Shown: positions 9,612-22,650, counted from the first letter of the stretch. The stretch: DNA of 28,757 bases from Rhizophagus sp. LPA8_4_AMF (GCA_021464525.1 JADRCO010000656.1:1-28757); one strand, 5' to 3'. A program made the numbers and translations. The notes: generated by a model not told the origin, from the sequence alone.

Positions 9612-11234
9612 TTAATAATGTTTTTGATAATAAATTTGTTTAAAATCTTGAACGACACCAAGATTTTCATATTTTTGACAAATATTACTTATACCTTTAA
9701 ATACAGTACAAGAACTTTCCCAATAAAAACCTATAGGTTTAAAAGATCTTTTTTTACGAGATTCAAAAAAATTTTCCAAAGAATTTGAAGTAATTTTCCA
9801 ACCATGTACTATAGCTAATTTTTCCAAATCACTTTTTGATTTAATAGTAATTTCATTAAATAATAAATCAAAATTCATTCTAGGTACAGGAGAAAAACAT
9901 CTTGAAGTAGAAGGATGTAAATATAATTCAGATAAATTTGAACAAGAATCTAATAATTTACCTAATTCTTGAATATTTTCAGATCTTATTGGACCATCAA
10001 AAAATTTTAATAAATGACAATTATCAGCTATAGTAATTAATAAAGAATTTGATTTTTCAGGATCACAAATTTGACAACCATGAATTGTTATATAACGTAA
10101 ATTATTACCAGAATTTTTTATAAAATCAACAAAAATTTCTAAATAAATTGGAGATTTACTTTCAAAATAAAATTTTTCCAATCTTTTTAAAGAAATTTTT
10201 GATAAAGGTAACCAATCTTTTTGTTGAAAATTTTCATTACCAGTATATTTTAAACTTAATTCAACTAAATTATTAAAATTACTTAAAGAATCTAAAGGAA
10301 ATTTTTCTTTTTCTAAATCTAAATGAGTTATAGAATTTGACATTTCCATTAAAGCGGAACCTATTTCACCTTCTATCCAAGGATCAAAACGAGCGGAAGG
10401 ACTTATTTTATTACAAATAGTTAATTGACTTAAATTTCTTTGAACTCTTATTAAAGATGATAATTCTACCGTTATATGAAATAATGTTAAATCTAATTTT
10501 TCTATAAATAATGAAACCTTACTTAATTCATAAAATATATTATCCATAACTCGACGTTCATCCCAATATGATACAAGTTCTCTTAAATTAGCCAAACATT
10601 TTTTTGGATGAGGTATTTGTTCTATAGAATTTTTTATTAATTCAGCAGAATCCGAAATATTGATTCTAATAATATGAATACAAGGTGAATTTTTAAAAAA
10701 ATGATTTAATAATTCTTGTAAAATAAATTGAACTTGTCTTGAATTATAAGATGATAATGATTGATTTTGTTGATTTTGTTGTTGTTGTGGTTGTAGTAGT
10801 AGTTGTAGTTGTTGTTGTTGTTTTATCGTAAATTGTATCCAAGATTTAACAAAAAGGAATAAACATCTCATATCAATAACTCTCAAATATGATGAATAAT
10901 TAAAAGTTGGAAGATAATTGGAGATTGATGATAAATTAATACCTTTATCTATAAATGATTGTTTTTTTTCAATAGATAATGTTGATAAATATGTATTAAT
11001 TATTATATAACCTTGAATTGTTTCAGATTTTTCAGATTTTTCTTTTAATTCTTTCATCCTTAAAGTATTACTCCATAATATTGGTATAACTGTTTGACAC
11101 CAATATCTATCAACTAATGAACATGAATATAAAGTATCGTAATCTTCTTCAAGATATTCAAATATTCTTAATAAACAATCCGAATGTAAAAGATTTGCCA
11201 TAGTATACCCGTTATTTCCAATTGATGATCTCAT
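9612..11234 (-). CDS. F-box protein with Gln-rich tract and LRR-like C-terminus
   Basis: Single-exon frame of 540 aa. Residues about 14-58 form an F-box (LLHSDCLLRIFEYLEED, then YSCSLVDRYWCQTVIPILW), the Skp1-binding module that recruits substrates to SCF ubiquitin ligases. A Gln-rich tract at about 139-158 is encoded by a CAA/CAG-type microsatellite (10770-10822). From about 230 onwards, repeated leucine-spaced segments (for example SITHLDLEKEKF, NLVELSLKYTG, LRYITIHGCQI, NLSELYLHPS) look like degenerate leucine-rich repeats for substrate binding. The architecture matches the large F-box families of Rhizophagus. The start may instead be Met12 (11201), right before the F-box. A 30-nt poly(dA) tract at 11327-11356 lies about 90 nt upstream. 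The target is unknown. Confidence 0.85.
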   Translation of the reverse strand: MRSSIGNNGYTMANLLHSDCLLRIFEYLEEDYDTLYSCSLVDRYWCQTVIPILWSNTLRMKELKEKSEKSETIQGYIIINTYLSTLSIEKKQSFIDKGINLSSISNYLPTFNYSSYLRVIDMRCLFLFVKSWIQFTIKQQQQLQLLLQPQQQQNQQNQSLSSYNSRQVQFILQELLNHFFKNSPCIHIIRINISDSAELIKNSIEQIPHPKKCLANLRELVSYWDERRVMDNIFYELSKVSLFIEKLDLTLFHITVELSSLIRVQRNLSQLTICNKISPSARFDPWIEGEIGSALMEMSNSITHLDLEKEKFPLDSLSNFNNLVELSLKYTGNENFQQKDWLPLSKISLKRLEKFYFESKSPIYLEIFVDFIKNSGNNLRYITIHGCQICDPEKSNSLLITIADNCHLLKFFDGPIRSENIQELGKLLDSCSNLSELYLHPSTSRCFSPVPRMNFDLLFNEITIKSKSDLEKLAIVHGWKITSNSLENFFESRKKRSFKPIGFYWESSCTVFKGISNICQKYENLGVVQDFKQIYYQKHY

Positions 11235-11324
11235 TATTGAACGATTGAATGATTTGTTAAAATTAAATGATCTTTTTGTTTTTATTGTTTTATTTGATTC
11301 CGGATTACGTTTAACCCAACAACA

Positions 11325-11362
<38 letters not shown>

Positions 11363-14300
11363 GAAAAATAAGCATCTTTTGTGTAACATCTTTTTATTTA
11401 TCTTACGTAGCGTCCTTTCTTATGTAGCGTCTTTTCTTAGCGTCTTTTGTATCAAGAATAAAATAAATAAAACTTACCAGTTGTGAAAAAATGCCACACA
11501 TCATGATCAAATATATTTATTTTTTATTCTAACGAATTTGATAAAAATCTCCGTTGCAGGTATTTTAAAATATATATATTATTCTATAAAACAAATTATT
11601 ATTATAAAACTTTTATATGAATTATAAAAAATTCAATAAATATTTGCCATTTGGAGATGATATCAATTGCTTTTTTTTTTGTAACTTTTTTTTTATTCTT
11701 TTTTCTTCTTAATAATAAAGAAAGAAAGAAAGAAAGAAAGAAAAAATTACGTATATATATATATATTTATATATAATCTTAGACCCAGCTAGATATTGAT
11801 ATTAAAAAAAAAAAAAAAATCACGAAACCAAAAAAGAATTCATCCAAGAAGTTTCATTGAAATGAAAATAAGTTTAATAATTATTCTTCGATTGTAACAC
11901 AAACTAATGAATTTTTGTTTAGAAATTCTTTTTATACAAAAAAAAAAAAAAATTTTCAGGGTAATAGACTAGTTTCACATATGAGGGTTGTGCAACCAAA
12001 AAAAAAACGATGTACGTAATCGGGGTTAGACGGGATAAGTTGAAAATGATCACTTGACATGCTACGACTTTTATAGTGGTTTTTTTTTTACCATTTAATA
12101 AAAAGAGAAAAAATAATGAAAAATATTGAATAAAAAAGCGGGAATTCATAAAATAAACTTTTTTAGGGGTAAGCTTGGTAAGGCTTATCATTCATTTCAT
12201 CAATTTATTTTACTGATTAGTGATGAAAAAAAAAGATGTATATGTAGTTATGTACTACAAAGTAACACAAATACACAATTTGTTTTGTATAACTTCTTTT
12301 ATGGGTTTCCGTTTTGTTGTTTTCATTGTTATTTTGTATTTTTTGTATTACTTTACAATATTTTACGCCTAAAATTATATGTAGGCAAATAATTTTTTTA
12401 CATAAAATTTTTTAAACTTTAAACGTTACAAAAAGTAATAAGTTTATATGATGCAGATGACGCAGCAATATTTTATTCGATCACAGGCAAAAACTTTTCG
12501 CGTCACTTATAAAATATTTAATTTGCTCATAACCGAAAAATTTCCACCATAAAAAAAAAATAATGAATTTTATTTATTTTTTTTTAAAAAAAAAAAATAT
12601 ACTTTTTTAACCGAACGAAAAAAAAAAGTATATATATATATATATATAAAAAAAAAAGAAAAGAAATAAGAAAAGGAATAGTAATAATTAAAACTCGAAC
12701 GAAAAAAAAAAATAAAAAATAAAAATAAAAAAATAAAAAAATATATACTAATAATTCGAATAATTCGAGTAATTCAGAATTTCGGATATACGAAAACGAG
12801 AATAATATGTGATAATTCGGGTTCAAAGATAAAATTTTTCGTGGTCTCTCATATTCTTTTTTGGCTGCATAAAGTGCATAAAGGGAGTAAGGGAGTAAAA
12901 AGAGGTCATAATTTTAAATAAAAAAAAAATTCTAAACATTTACTTATAAGAAATTAATCATAATTATTTTAAACTTAGGTAGAACTACTGCATATTATGG
13001 AACAAAAATAAGTTTGTCTTTTGATCTTTTTGATCTTTCAAAAAAGAGGATATAACGAAATAAAAGAAAAAAAGAGAAAAACTATAAAAAAAAAATAGAA
13101 AATAGAAAATGTTCATATATATTTATTTTCATTTGGTCTAATATTTAGATATTCTAATTTTAATAATAAAAAAAAAATCATGAGCCGAAATTGTAATAGA
13201 ACAAAAAAAAAAATCAATCGAAATCATAAATAATAATGTTTTTTTTTTAAAAAAAAGAATGGAATAATTCATTCATATTGAGAATGAAAGTTGGAATAAT
13301 CGAGAGATTGTTTTTCATTTTCATATAATCAATTCCATCATTTGATTAAAATAAAATGAGCCGATTTACATAATCATTTAATCATTAGGAGAGGAAAAAA
13401 ATTCTTCGTTAAAGAATTCTTAAAACGTTTCGTTTGATGGAATTGATCTATTTTTTTGACAAAATAGAAAAAAATAGACTTAATTTATATTTTTCAAAAA
13501 TATTAAAAAATAATATAAACTTGATATTAAACTATATATATACTATATATACCGTATTATTATATTAGCCTACCAATTCAATAATATTATTAGCTTACTG
13601 ATTATTATTAGTACAAATATTATTAGCCTCACTGATTAGTGCATTGAATCGGTTGTTTATTAAGTTAATATTTCGATAATTCGAAAATACTTTTTTATTT
13701 TTTTTATTTTTTCTTTTTGATGTTTGTTTTTTTTCCAACATAAATCATAATTAATCGGAGGTAAAGTTCCGGTACAAAAAAGGTAATTTTTTATAATGCT
13801 AATCGATGATCGTATTTAACGCCCAAAAAAAACAGATCTGGGATTCTCCGCATTAGATCATCATTTTTAGAAATTGGGTTTCTTTATTCAAAAATCAATT
13901 GGTTCCTTTATAAAGATAATAAAGATAATAATTATTTCTTAACATAATTATTTTGAAAAAAGAAAGTTAAATATTTTTTTATGTATGCATGCATTTTAAC
14001 AAATATGAAAATTAATTAATTATAAATATTTTTTCTTATATATTAACAAAGAAAAGAATATTTAATAGAATATTTTTTCTACTGCATAAAACATTTTGTT
14101 TGTCTTCCACATTAGGTATTTTCATATAGAATCTCGGCATATAATATAATAATCCTCCGTTAAAAAAAGAAAACAATACTAACAAAAATTAAAATTAAAA
14201 AACATATCAATCAAAGAGAATTCTAGATAAGGTAAACAGTATAGTTCGAAATTCATAATAATTCGTTCGTTTATTTTTTGTGCCTAATCGGATTTTTATA

Positions 14301-15350
14301 GGTTTACGGATTTTAATAATATTTATTAAAAAAAAATACGTACATATGTTGCATATAATATTTATGTTTGACAAAATAAAAATATTTAATGTAAAATTCG
14401 TTTAAATGATATTCTTAATTCTAACAACGCGTTGATTAACCTAAAATAAGTATTATTACCACTAATTATGGTAATATTTATAAAAAAACGCGCCATCTAT
14501 GTTATAATATGTTGATTTGGTTGGTAGATGAAAAAAAATCAAAAATCGCGTATGAAAAAAAATTCACGCGTTTATCCGGATTATCCGATAACGATAATAT
14601 TTATATTATAGAATTGCACAATTATATACAAATATACAATTATACAATTATATCAATTATATCTATCTAATTATATAATATATGTAAACATAATAAATTA
14701 ATAATATAAATTAATGCTCGTGATAAATAAATAAATAAATAATTGGTTTCTTTGTTCACATTTCTCACAATTATACTATGTTTGTGTCACATGAAAGTTT
14801 GAAATTTTATTAAAATTTTAATATTTTATTAAAAATTTCTTACCAAATTTTTAATTGCGCAGTATAAACGGTATATCACGGAATTTCTATTTATAGAACA
14901 ATACCTCTGTAATCTGTATGCAGTAATTCATGTGATCCCTTCCTTTTAACGACTTATAGCAAAATCCTTTTTTTTTTTTTTTTTTACCTTTAAAATATTT
15001 ATTTATTATAATAATATCTCTCATGACCTTATGATTCTTTCTCGAACTACATAATTGATACCATCCAATAATTAGAGAATAATATGTAATTAGACAAATT
15101 AGGAAAGATCTTTCTTAAATTTTTCTAATTTTTCTTCATGTGACTTTTGAGTTTGATAAAAACATTTTAAGTAATTCCTTGGTGTAATTGGTGTAATTAT
15201 GCAATAAAATTAAACTATTCTTAAAAGCGTTTAAGTTTCTCATCTATGAAAGTACGTATTTAGAGTTAGTTTGATACACTTGTATATTTAATAGCATAAA
15301 TCTTTTTGAAAACCTTCCAAGTAAAAAAACCCGCCCAAGTTTAATAATAA
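11235..15350. other. Gene-poor AT-rich region
   Basis: No convincing gene. Contents: A30 at 11327-11356; an imperfect direct repeat of TACGTAGCGTCCTTT/TATGTAGCGTCTTTT near 11404-11446; (AAAG)n at 11717-11742; (TA)n at 12629-12648; a repeated TATTATTAGC...ACTGATTA segment near 13589-13650; (AAAT)n at 14724-14742. The longest ORFs (11919-12191 minus, 12126-12392 plus, 12584-12826 minus) are Phe/Lys/Tyr/Ile-rich translations of AT-rich sequence. Confidence 0.6.
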
Positions 15351-15803
15351 CAATAATGATAATAATAATTATTATTATTATAATTATTTGTGATGTTATG
15401 GGCGTTTCTTTTATAACGAAACTAACTATGTTTGATTTTTCCTTTTTTTATGTATTTAGAAAGAGAGAAGTTTTCATCCTTACTGGTCAAAAATTGAGAT
15501 ATTTAAATATTTGGAACCCCTCCTTTTTTTTAAAAAAATAAAAAGGATGAAAATTTTTTTCTTCCAATTTTTTTTTTTCTCCCCCTTTTTACTATTTAAA
15601 AATGTCATAATTTCTGATCTAGCCTTGAAATACTGTCAAATATGGTATTTATATTACAAATAAATATGAATCACTCGTATAATTTATAGCAGGAGAAAAA
15701 TTAGGTCGAAGATTAGTTTTTGATCAAGATTGATCAAGAGGGTTATCATTTCTCGCAACGTTCAAGTACACCTATATTTTTTTTTCTTGTTAGTAATATA
15801 TTA

Positions 15804-15877
15804 ATGAAATACTAGTGAAATACTAATGACATACTAATGACATACTAGTGAAATACTAGTGAAATACTAGTGAAATC
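15804..15877. repeat. 11-bp tandem repeat RTGAMATACTA
   Basis: Six full copies plus one partial copy of an 11-bp unit, alternating GTGAAATACTA with ATGAAATACTA and ATGACATACTA. Confidence 0.85.
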
Positions 15878-15954
15878 CTTTCTCTTTATATATATCACGG
15901 TTATCAGACAACAAATGGAAAAATGAAAGCTTAAAATAAAACTAACAAAATGAG

Positions 15955-16049
15955 TACGTGAATTACGTGAGTACGTGTACTACGTGTAAATATCATATCA
16001 CCGTGACATCGCTTAACATAAATAGAATATTAAAATCATGCCATACGTG
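15955..16049. promoter_or_regulatory. Cluster of TACGTG motifs
   Basis: TACGTG occurs at 15955, 15964, 15972 and 15981 (spacing 9, 8, 9) and again at 16044. The core ACGTG is shared by bHLH and bZIP sites, but no gene start lies next to it, so a regulatory role is speculative. It may just be another short tandem repeat. Confidence 0.3.
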
Positions 16050-16217
16050 GAGTGAATGATCTGATTTCAAATAGATGAAGTTGATAGCGATTGTTATTTG
16101 ACAACGGAAAAAAGTTACCAATTATTATACTTTATGAAGTAAGATGACTAAATACTTTAATTGGCGTAGGAAAGAAATTTATTGAGTTTCGGAGTTTCGA
16201 GTCTTGAATCTTGACGC

Positions 16218-17256
16218 GATTCGTTGCGATACATTGAACAATATCTAAAACATTTCTCGACTAAAAAAAATTCCACACTATTAAAAGATTGTAAAACAAT
16301 GTTAATGTAATTTGAATTATATGATAAAAGAGACTTATTTCTAATTTCATTAAATTGTCCGCCAGATTCGTTGCGATACATTGATCAATATTTAAACCAT
16401 TTCACGACTAAAAAAAAATTTTACACTATTAAATGATTGTAAACCAAAGTTATATAAATTGAATTATATGATAAAAGAGACTTATTTCTAATTTCATTAA
16501 ATTGTCCGCCAGATTCGTTGCGATACATTGAACAATATTTAAACCATTTCACGACTAAAAAATTTTTAATAAATTTCACACTATTAAATATTGTAAAAGT
16601 TATGTAATTTGAATTATTATAAAAGACGACTTATTTCTAATTTCATTAAATTGCCCGCCAGATTCGTTGCGATACATTGAACAATATTTAAAACATTTTA
16701 CGACTAAAAAAGTTTTTAATAAATTTCACACCATTAAATATTGTAAAACAAAGTTATGTATTGAATTATATGATAAAAGAGACTTATTTCTAATTTCATT
16801 AAATTGCCCACCCGATTCGTTGCGATACATTGAACAATATTTAAACCATTTCACGACTAAAAAATAATTCCACACTATTAAAAGATTGTAAAACAAAGTT
16901 AGTATAATTTGAATTATTATAAAAGACGACTTATTTCTAATTTCATTAAATTGCCCGCCAGATTCGTTGCGATACATTGAACAATATTTAAAACATTTTA
17001 CGACTAAAAAAGTTTTTAATAAATTTCACACCATTAAATATTGTAAAACAAAGTTATGTATTGAATTATATGATAAAAGAGACTTATTTCTAATTTTATT
17101 AAATAGCCCACCCAATTCGTTGCGATACATTGAACAATATTAAACCATTTATGACATTCGTTGCGATACTTTGAACAATATTAAAACATTTTATGACTAA
17201 AAAAATTTTTAATAAAATCCCACACTATTAAAAGATTGTAAAACAAAGTAATTTAA
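16218..17256. repeat. Satellite of ~150-bp units with 300-bp higher-order period
   Basis: The landmark GATTCGTTGCGATACATTGA, or a close variant, starts at 16218, 16365, 16512, 16661, 16814, 16961, 17114 and 17155. The unit lengths are 147, 147, 149, 153, 147, 153 and a truncated 41 bp. Each unit also holds CATTTCACGACTAAAAAA, CACACTATTAAA and a TAAAAGAGACTTATTTC block. Units four and five are repeated 300 bp downstream almost exactly (about 16606-16845 against 16906-17142, with only one substitution in the 175-nt core I compared). ORFs across it on both strands (starting MYRNESGG or MRYIEQYL) are by-products of the repeat. Confidence 0.92.
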
Positions 17257-17384
17257 TTTGATTTATGAGTAATGTCCGGTGATAGAGTAATGAAAGTTGG
17301 TTAGAATATATAAACAAGCTTAAAATGATAGTGTCAATAACAGATTTTTAATCATTGGTGCCGATCAGTGATCAGTGGCGATCA

Positions 17385-17615
17385 TAGCCGGCCTATATAT
17401 ACACTTGTGGCCGAAGGCACTGACTGAAGTTTCGGCATTTCCACAATCTTTAAGTAAAAAATTATTTTAACTATACTAGAACTTGGTCGAAACTCTGGAG
17501 AATCTATTTTATAATTTCGCCCAAAACCAAAGTTGATTTTTTATCATGTTTTTGCTTAAATTAAGATGGCCGAAACTCACGTGAAAAGGTTTCGGCTACA
17601 AGTATAGCCGGGCCA
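17385..17615. mobile_element. Foldback/MITE-like element with long imperfect TIRs
   Basis: The left arm, about 17385-17440, carries GCCGGCCTATA, CTTGTGGCCGA and AGTTTCGGCATTT. The right arm, about 17563-17615, read in reverse complement carries the same blocks in the same order: GGCCCGGCTATA, CTTGTAGCCGA and AGTTTCGGCCAT. The arms are about 55 bp each, with a core of about 120 bp. The arms are distinctly GC-richer than the surroundings. There is no ORF and no clear target-site duplication. Confidence 0.6.
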
Positions 17616-17660
17616 GCAATTAATTTATCCATATATATATATATATATAAAAAGATAAAT

Positions 17661-17805
17661 GATTACCGGAAATATTACTTGTGTGCCAAAGAAAAAGAAT
17701 ATAGTCTTCCAAGAAATGAAAATCAATTTAAATTACATGATTAATAAACTATTACCGGAAATATTACCTTGAGAGCCCAAAATATATTTTTCAAGAAATA
17801 TAACC
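17661..17805. repeat. Imperfect direct repeat, ~50 bp, two copies
   Basis: ATTACCGGAAATATTAC starts near 17662 and again at 17751. The similarity continues through a CCCAAA/GCCAAA block and a TTCAAGAAAT/TCCAAGAAAT block in both copies, offset about 90 bp. Confidence 0.6.
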
Positions 17806-19076
17806 AAGGCCATACGAATATTACTTTACCTTTTTTAAATAAAGAATAAACAAATAACTGATTAATTACCTAAATAAAGTTATTTGAAATATTGATTTCA
17901 CCTGATATTTACATAATTGGAAAAAAAATATATTATAATTTCACCAATTGTCGGATAAACGGGTAAACGGAAAATCGTTTGTCTTTTATCGAATACATAA
18001 CAAAAACCGATTCTCACAGTGTTACATGTTTAATGATATTTTTAACCTTATATGAAAGAATTCGCGCTATAATTAAAATATTACTTGAATTCCGAAAAAG
18101 TGGAAAATTTTTCGTACTCTACCATATATTTATTTCAAAATCAGTTTTTCAAATCAGTTTTTTTTTTACAGGCGAGACAACACATACAATATACGATTCA
18201 TAATATTATTACATACTAATAATAAAATCAGAAACCCAAGAGTGGCTTTTTGGCTTTACGTTGTGTGACATTTTAATTAGATATTTATGCATATACTTAT
18301 TTATATTTTGTACACATTTTTTTCTCCTTCCCTTTCTTTCTTTTATTTTACATCAATAATTTTATTACTTAATAATTTAAAATTTATTAGATAATTCTCA
18401 GAATTGATTCAAATAAGACTATATGTATTTTTAATACGTTACGCGAATGTAAATCACTGAATTAATAATTGAATTTTAGAATAAAATAAATATTTCGAAT
18501 AAAAAAAAAGATAAAAGGTTAATTATTATTCGCGTTCCAGGGTCATTTAGTCATTGTTTTTATTCAACGAGATATCGAAATAAATGTAAACAAAGCAAAG
18601 GTTATTTGATAATTATTATTTGTAATTTGTAATTTGATAGTAAAATTATTTTTATTTATACATGAACTTTTTATATATACTGTATATATATATAGATAGA
18701 TAATAGATAGATATAATGATGAACTTTAAATAAAGTAACACTTTCTTATTTGCCACAATATAATGAATGATCTAATAAATTACGTGATAATTTATTGAAA
18801 CAAACAAAGAAACATATATATTTGTGATATTTGTGAATATAAAAATTTTTTCTACGATGATCTGGTAAGTTCGTTAAACACAAAGAAAAAAAAAATTTTG
18901 AATTTAATTGTTTAATTATTAACAACACAAAGAAAAATTTTAACTTTATAATTATACATATATGTATAAATTGGATCTTTTTTTTATTATACCATTGATA
19001 TAAGGAATATGTGTGTAATGTGATAATTTATAAGGGTAAATAAAATAAGGGTAAATATACATACATATTTAAGATA

Positions 19077-19105
19077 TATATATAAATAAATAAATAAATA
19101 AATAA

Positions 19106-19140
<35 letters not shown>
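19077..19140. repeat. (AAAT)n / (TA)n microsatellite
   Basis: About seven ATAA/AAAT units run straight into about twelve TA dinucleotides. Confidence 0.85.
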
Positions 19141-19144
<4 letters not shown>

Positions 19145-20715
19145 AACATATATTCATATGCCCTTCAGCATTTGAACATGTTTCGTATCAATAAAAAAAA
19201 AAATTTTTTTTTTATAATAGATTCCATTTTAATAATTAATATTAAATTATTTATCGATCAGATCGTATCCATTCTTTGATCAATAATAACAATAGTCATA
19301 ACAAAAACCTTTGTTATTTGATGCATTGAAATTGTACTTCACTTCTCTTTTAATAAGGCTACACCAATGTAAGTAAAATACACGTAAGAAAATATTTAAT
19401 CATTATCTTTCATTATAACTTATATATCACCAGATCGAAAATCTTTTACTTTGAAAGAGATGACACAAGGGGAAGAAGACACGATAGATTTTTTTATGAA
19501 AAAATCATAAATGAAATCATAAAATCTTCCTGTGTTTAGTCGATCTAGGTATCGTAAATAATTACCATTTTAGACATTTAAACTTTTGTAAACACTTTCT
19601 TTAGAACAATCCATTGTTTGTAATACTCGTTATATGAATACATAATGAGTAATGTATTTATGTGATATGATTTTATAATATGTAAACAATATATAACTTA
19701 TAGATATATCACTAACTTTTTATCATTCTAACCACCTATGTAACTTTAGACGTCATAAGAAACCTGTAATTTTGATGTCATAAATATTAAAACGAGTTAG
19801 TTATTTATAAGAATATAAGTATATATACCCATGAGAATTAATGTAATTTAAAATTCGTGGAAATTTTCCACCATTTAAGAAAAAAAAAAAAAAAAAATCA
19901 AGAAAATCAAAAAAAAATCTCAATTTTTATTTGGACGCGAATTTTTTTTTTTAGCACATCAATTTAATCAATCAAACTAAATTTTGTGCCAATCATATTT
20001 GATCTTCATTTTGGTAAGAAATCCTCTTTTTATCCTTTATATATTATTTATATTATTTATATTATAATTCATTAACGATAAACATTATCCAAATATAGTG
20101 AAAATGTATTCGAATCGTTTTCCTTTTCGATATTTTTTTTTCAAATTATTTTATTTCGTGAATTCCGGTCGTTTATATTTGTAATTTATAAAATCTTATT
20201 TCATATTCTTATCAATTTCCTTTTATGATTTGTTCGACTTTCTTTCGATTTCCTTTCACTTTTTTTTTTTTCCTTTTGTTATTATTCTCGTGATTTTATT
20301 TTTATATTTTTTTTTTTTACGATTATAATTTTAAATTTTCTTTTTTTTAAGAACTAGACCTAGCAAACAAAGCAAAAAACAAAAAAAAATTAAGGTTTAT
20401 TTTTATATAAGAAATATGATTTTTTAATCAAAAATAAATATTGAATTTTTTTATGACTTAAAAATATTCAAAAATATATTGCACAATGATTGGAGGAATT
20501 GCTAATTTGAAAAAGAACATTAGTGTTATTTTTAATATTAATTATCATTATTATTATCTTACTTTATTTTTCTTACATTTATTTTATTTTAGTATTATTT
20601 TTTATTTTTGGTTTTTATTTTTTCTTATTTTGGTTTATTTTGATTTATTTCTTTTTCTCGTTTTTGTTTTATAAATGCGTAATAAATTTCAACATTAATT
20701 TACTAAATGAGTCTT

Positions 20716-20802
20716 AAAAGTTTTTTATTGGTGGCTGTATAGTCGCGTGAAAATAATGACCAAAGATTATCCCCCATATTTTTTATTGGTCAAAAAACTT
20801 TT
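20716..20802. repeat. Small inverted-repeat element
   Basis: A perfect 11-bp inverted repeat, AAAAGTTTTTT at 20716-20726 and AAAAAACTTTT at 20792-20802, brackets a 65-nt core. TTTTTATTGGT also occurs directly on both sides (20722 and 20780). It could be a very short MITE remnant. Confidence 0.35.
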
Positions 20803-22434
20803 TCCTTTTTAATTTAATTTGGAATAAACTACGAATCATAATATAAATTCAATCTAATTAACAATAATAAAGAATTGAATAATAAATCATATATATTTTC
20901 AAATTTCCAAATATATTCCTTTTAAAATGGATTTGGTTAATTACATTTTATAATTCTTTTTATACTAGAATTTTGAAGAATAATCACTTGGAATCTTGAG
21001 AAACCTCATCATTCATTCTTTCTATATAAGAGCTAATATTTATTTACATATATGGTTAATATTTAAAAAGTAAACTTTTTATATTGTGAGAAAAGTATTT
21101 AAAAAGGAAAAATATTTTTGGTACACAAAAAGTATTTTCTTTTAAATAATGCGCGTTCTTATTGTTTATCCGTACACAAATTAAATTGGAAGGCTGAATG
21201 AATGGTAAATCTTCGGTAATGTCCATTGTTAGAATTTTTGTGGATTTGTAAGGTTTTTGTAATTTTTGTGTTTAAAATTTTGGGTTAAGCAATTTTAAGT
21301 AAATTAGATCAAATCATTAAATATTTTGGCTTAGATCAACGGCGGGCATTAAAAACATTCTATTTACATTAATAAATTTTTTATTACGTTATTAAATTTG
21401 TCCACTACCCCATCCAATTGACCATAAAATATTAACCTGATTAGGGATTACTAAATATTATTTAACTTAACCCATATAGTTGGATCCTTTATAAACTTTA
21501 AATTCATGGTCACATGAATTTTCCGTTATCTATAAATTCACTCGTATTTTTCGCTAGGAGAAGAATTTGTGGTTAAATCCCACCATAAGAAGAAAAAAAA
21601 AAAAAAAAAAAAAAAAAATTTTTTTTTTTTTTCTTTCCTAAATGTCTGAAATAATTCAGTTAAAGAGCGGGAAAAAAAAAATTCGAAACGCGTATTACCA
21701 ACTTATTTCGATCTTTTAAAATTTTTGATCTTACTGATCACTTAATTGTGATTTCAGTTTTAATATTATTTTTTCCGGTTCTTTTTCTCGAATACTTTTA
21801 AGAACAATAAGCCTTTGTCCATGGTTTTTTTTTTTTAAACCATTTAAAAAACTAATAATTTGCTCAAAAGCTCTTATAAATATAATTATTCTCCTGTAAA
21901 AAAAAAAATTTGTAAGACAAAAGAAAAATTTTAAGAGAGACCAATTTCCATTTAATTTTATTTTATTTTTTTTTTAAAAAAAAAAAAATTTTTTTTATCC
22001 TCATTTTTATGAAAAAATTTATCGAATTGTAAATATATAATGTTTTTTTTTCCCCCTTCTCTCAAGAAAAAATAATCGATTTTTTTCTTGAAAGAAAAAT
22101 TTTTTATTTTTTATTTTTATTCTTTCGTTTTATTAATACTCGTTTATTATAAATTTGATCATCTTTTTTTTTTTCGTGTCGCCTAAAATCGTTTAAAAAA
22201 TCTCCCCTTAACATTCGTTTTTATTTTTATGATATTATAATTTTAAGATTTATATTATTTGCCTCGTCTGATGATATATTTTTTTTTTTTTTGATTTTTT
22301 TTCACCCATTCAATCCAGAATTTTTTTTTATGATTAATGAAAATTTAATGAATTTATTATTTTTAAAAATAAAAAAATAAAATAAAAAAATGTAATGATT
22401 ATAAAATATAAATAATAATCAGGATGATTACTTG

Positions 22435-22650
22435 TGATATTGTAATGCTAAAAGTATATTGTAATTCTAAAGTATATTGTAAATGCCAAAAGTATATTGC
22501 GTATATTTATTGCAAATGCTAAAAGTATATTTATTGCAAATGCCAAAAATATATTGCAATCCTAAATATACAATATTCACAATATTCCAAAGTATACAAT
22601 AAAATATATAAATATTCCCATAATATACAATAAATATACAATATTTTAAT
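22435..22650. repeat. Degenerate repeats around TATATTG / CAATATA
   Basis: The left half repeats TTGCAAATGCYAAAAGTATA-like units about six times; the right half repeats ATATACAATA-like units. TATATTG in one half faces CAATATA in the other, so the block could fold back on itself. Confidence 0.55.

Noticed and set aside
9270..9615. Overlapping ORFs of 65-156 aa on both strands with Thr/Arg/Lys or Cys/Ser/His-rich repeats
   Set aside because: They are translations of a 14-bp minisatellite, open in several frames because the unit has no stop codons; no start context or protein-like composition.
12584..12826. 80-aa Phe/Tyr/Leu-rich ORF resembling a membrane protein
   Set aside because: Produced by A-rich and (TA)n sequence; homopolymeric composition and no start context.
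16157..16977. ORFs starting MYRNESGG (minus) and MRYIEQYL (plus)
   Set aside because: Both follow from the ~150-bp satellite unit, overlap each other on opposite strands and end at unit-length changes.
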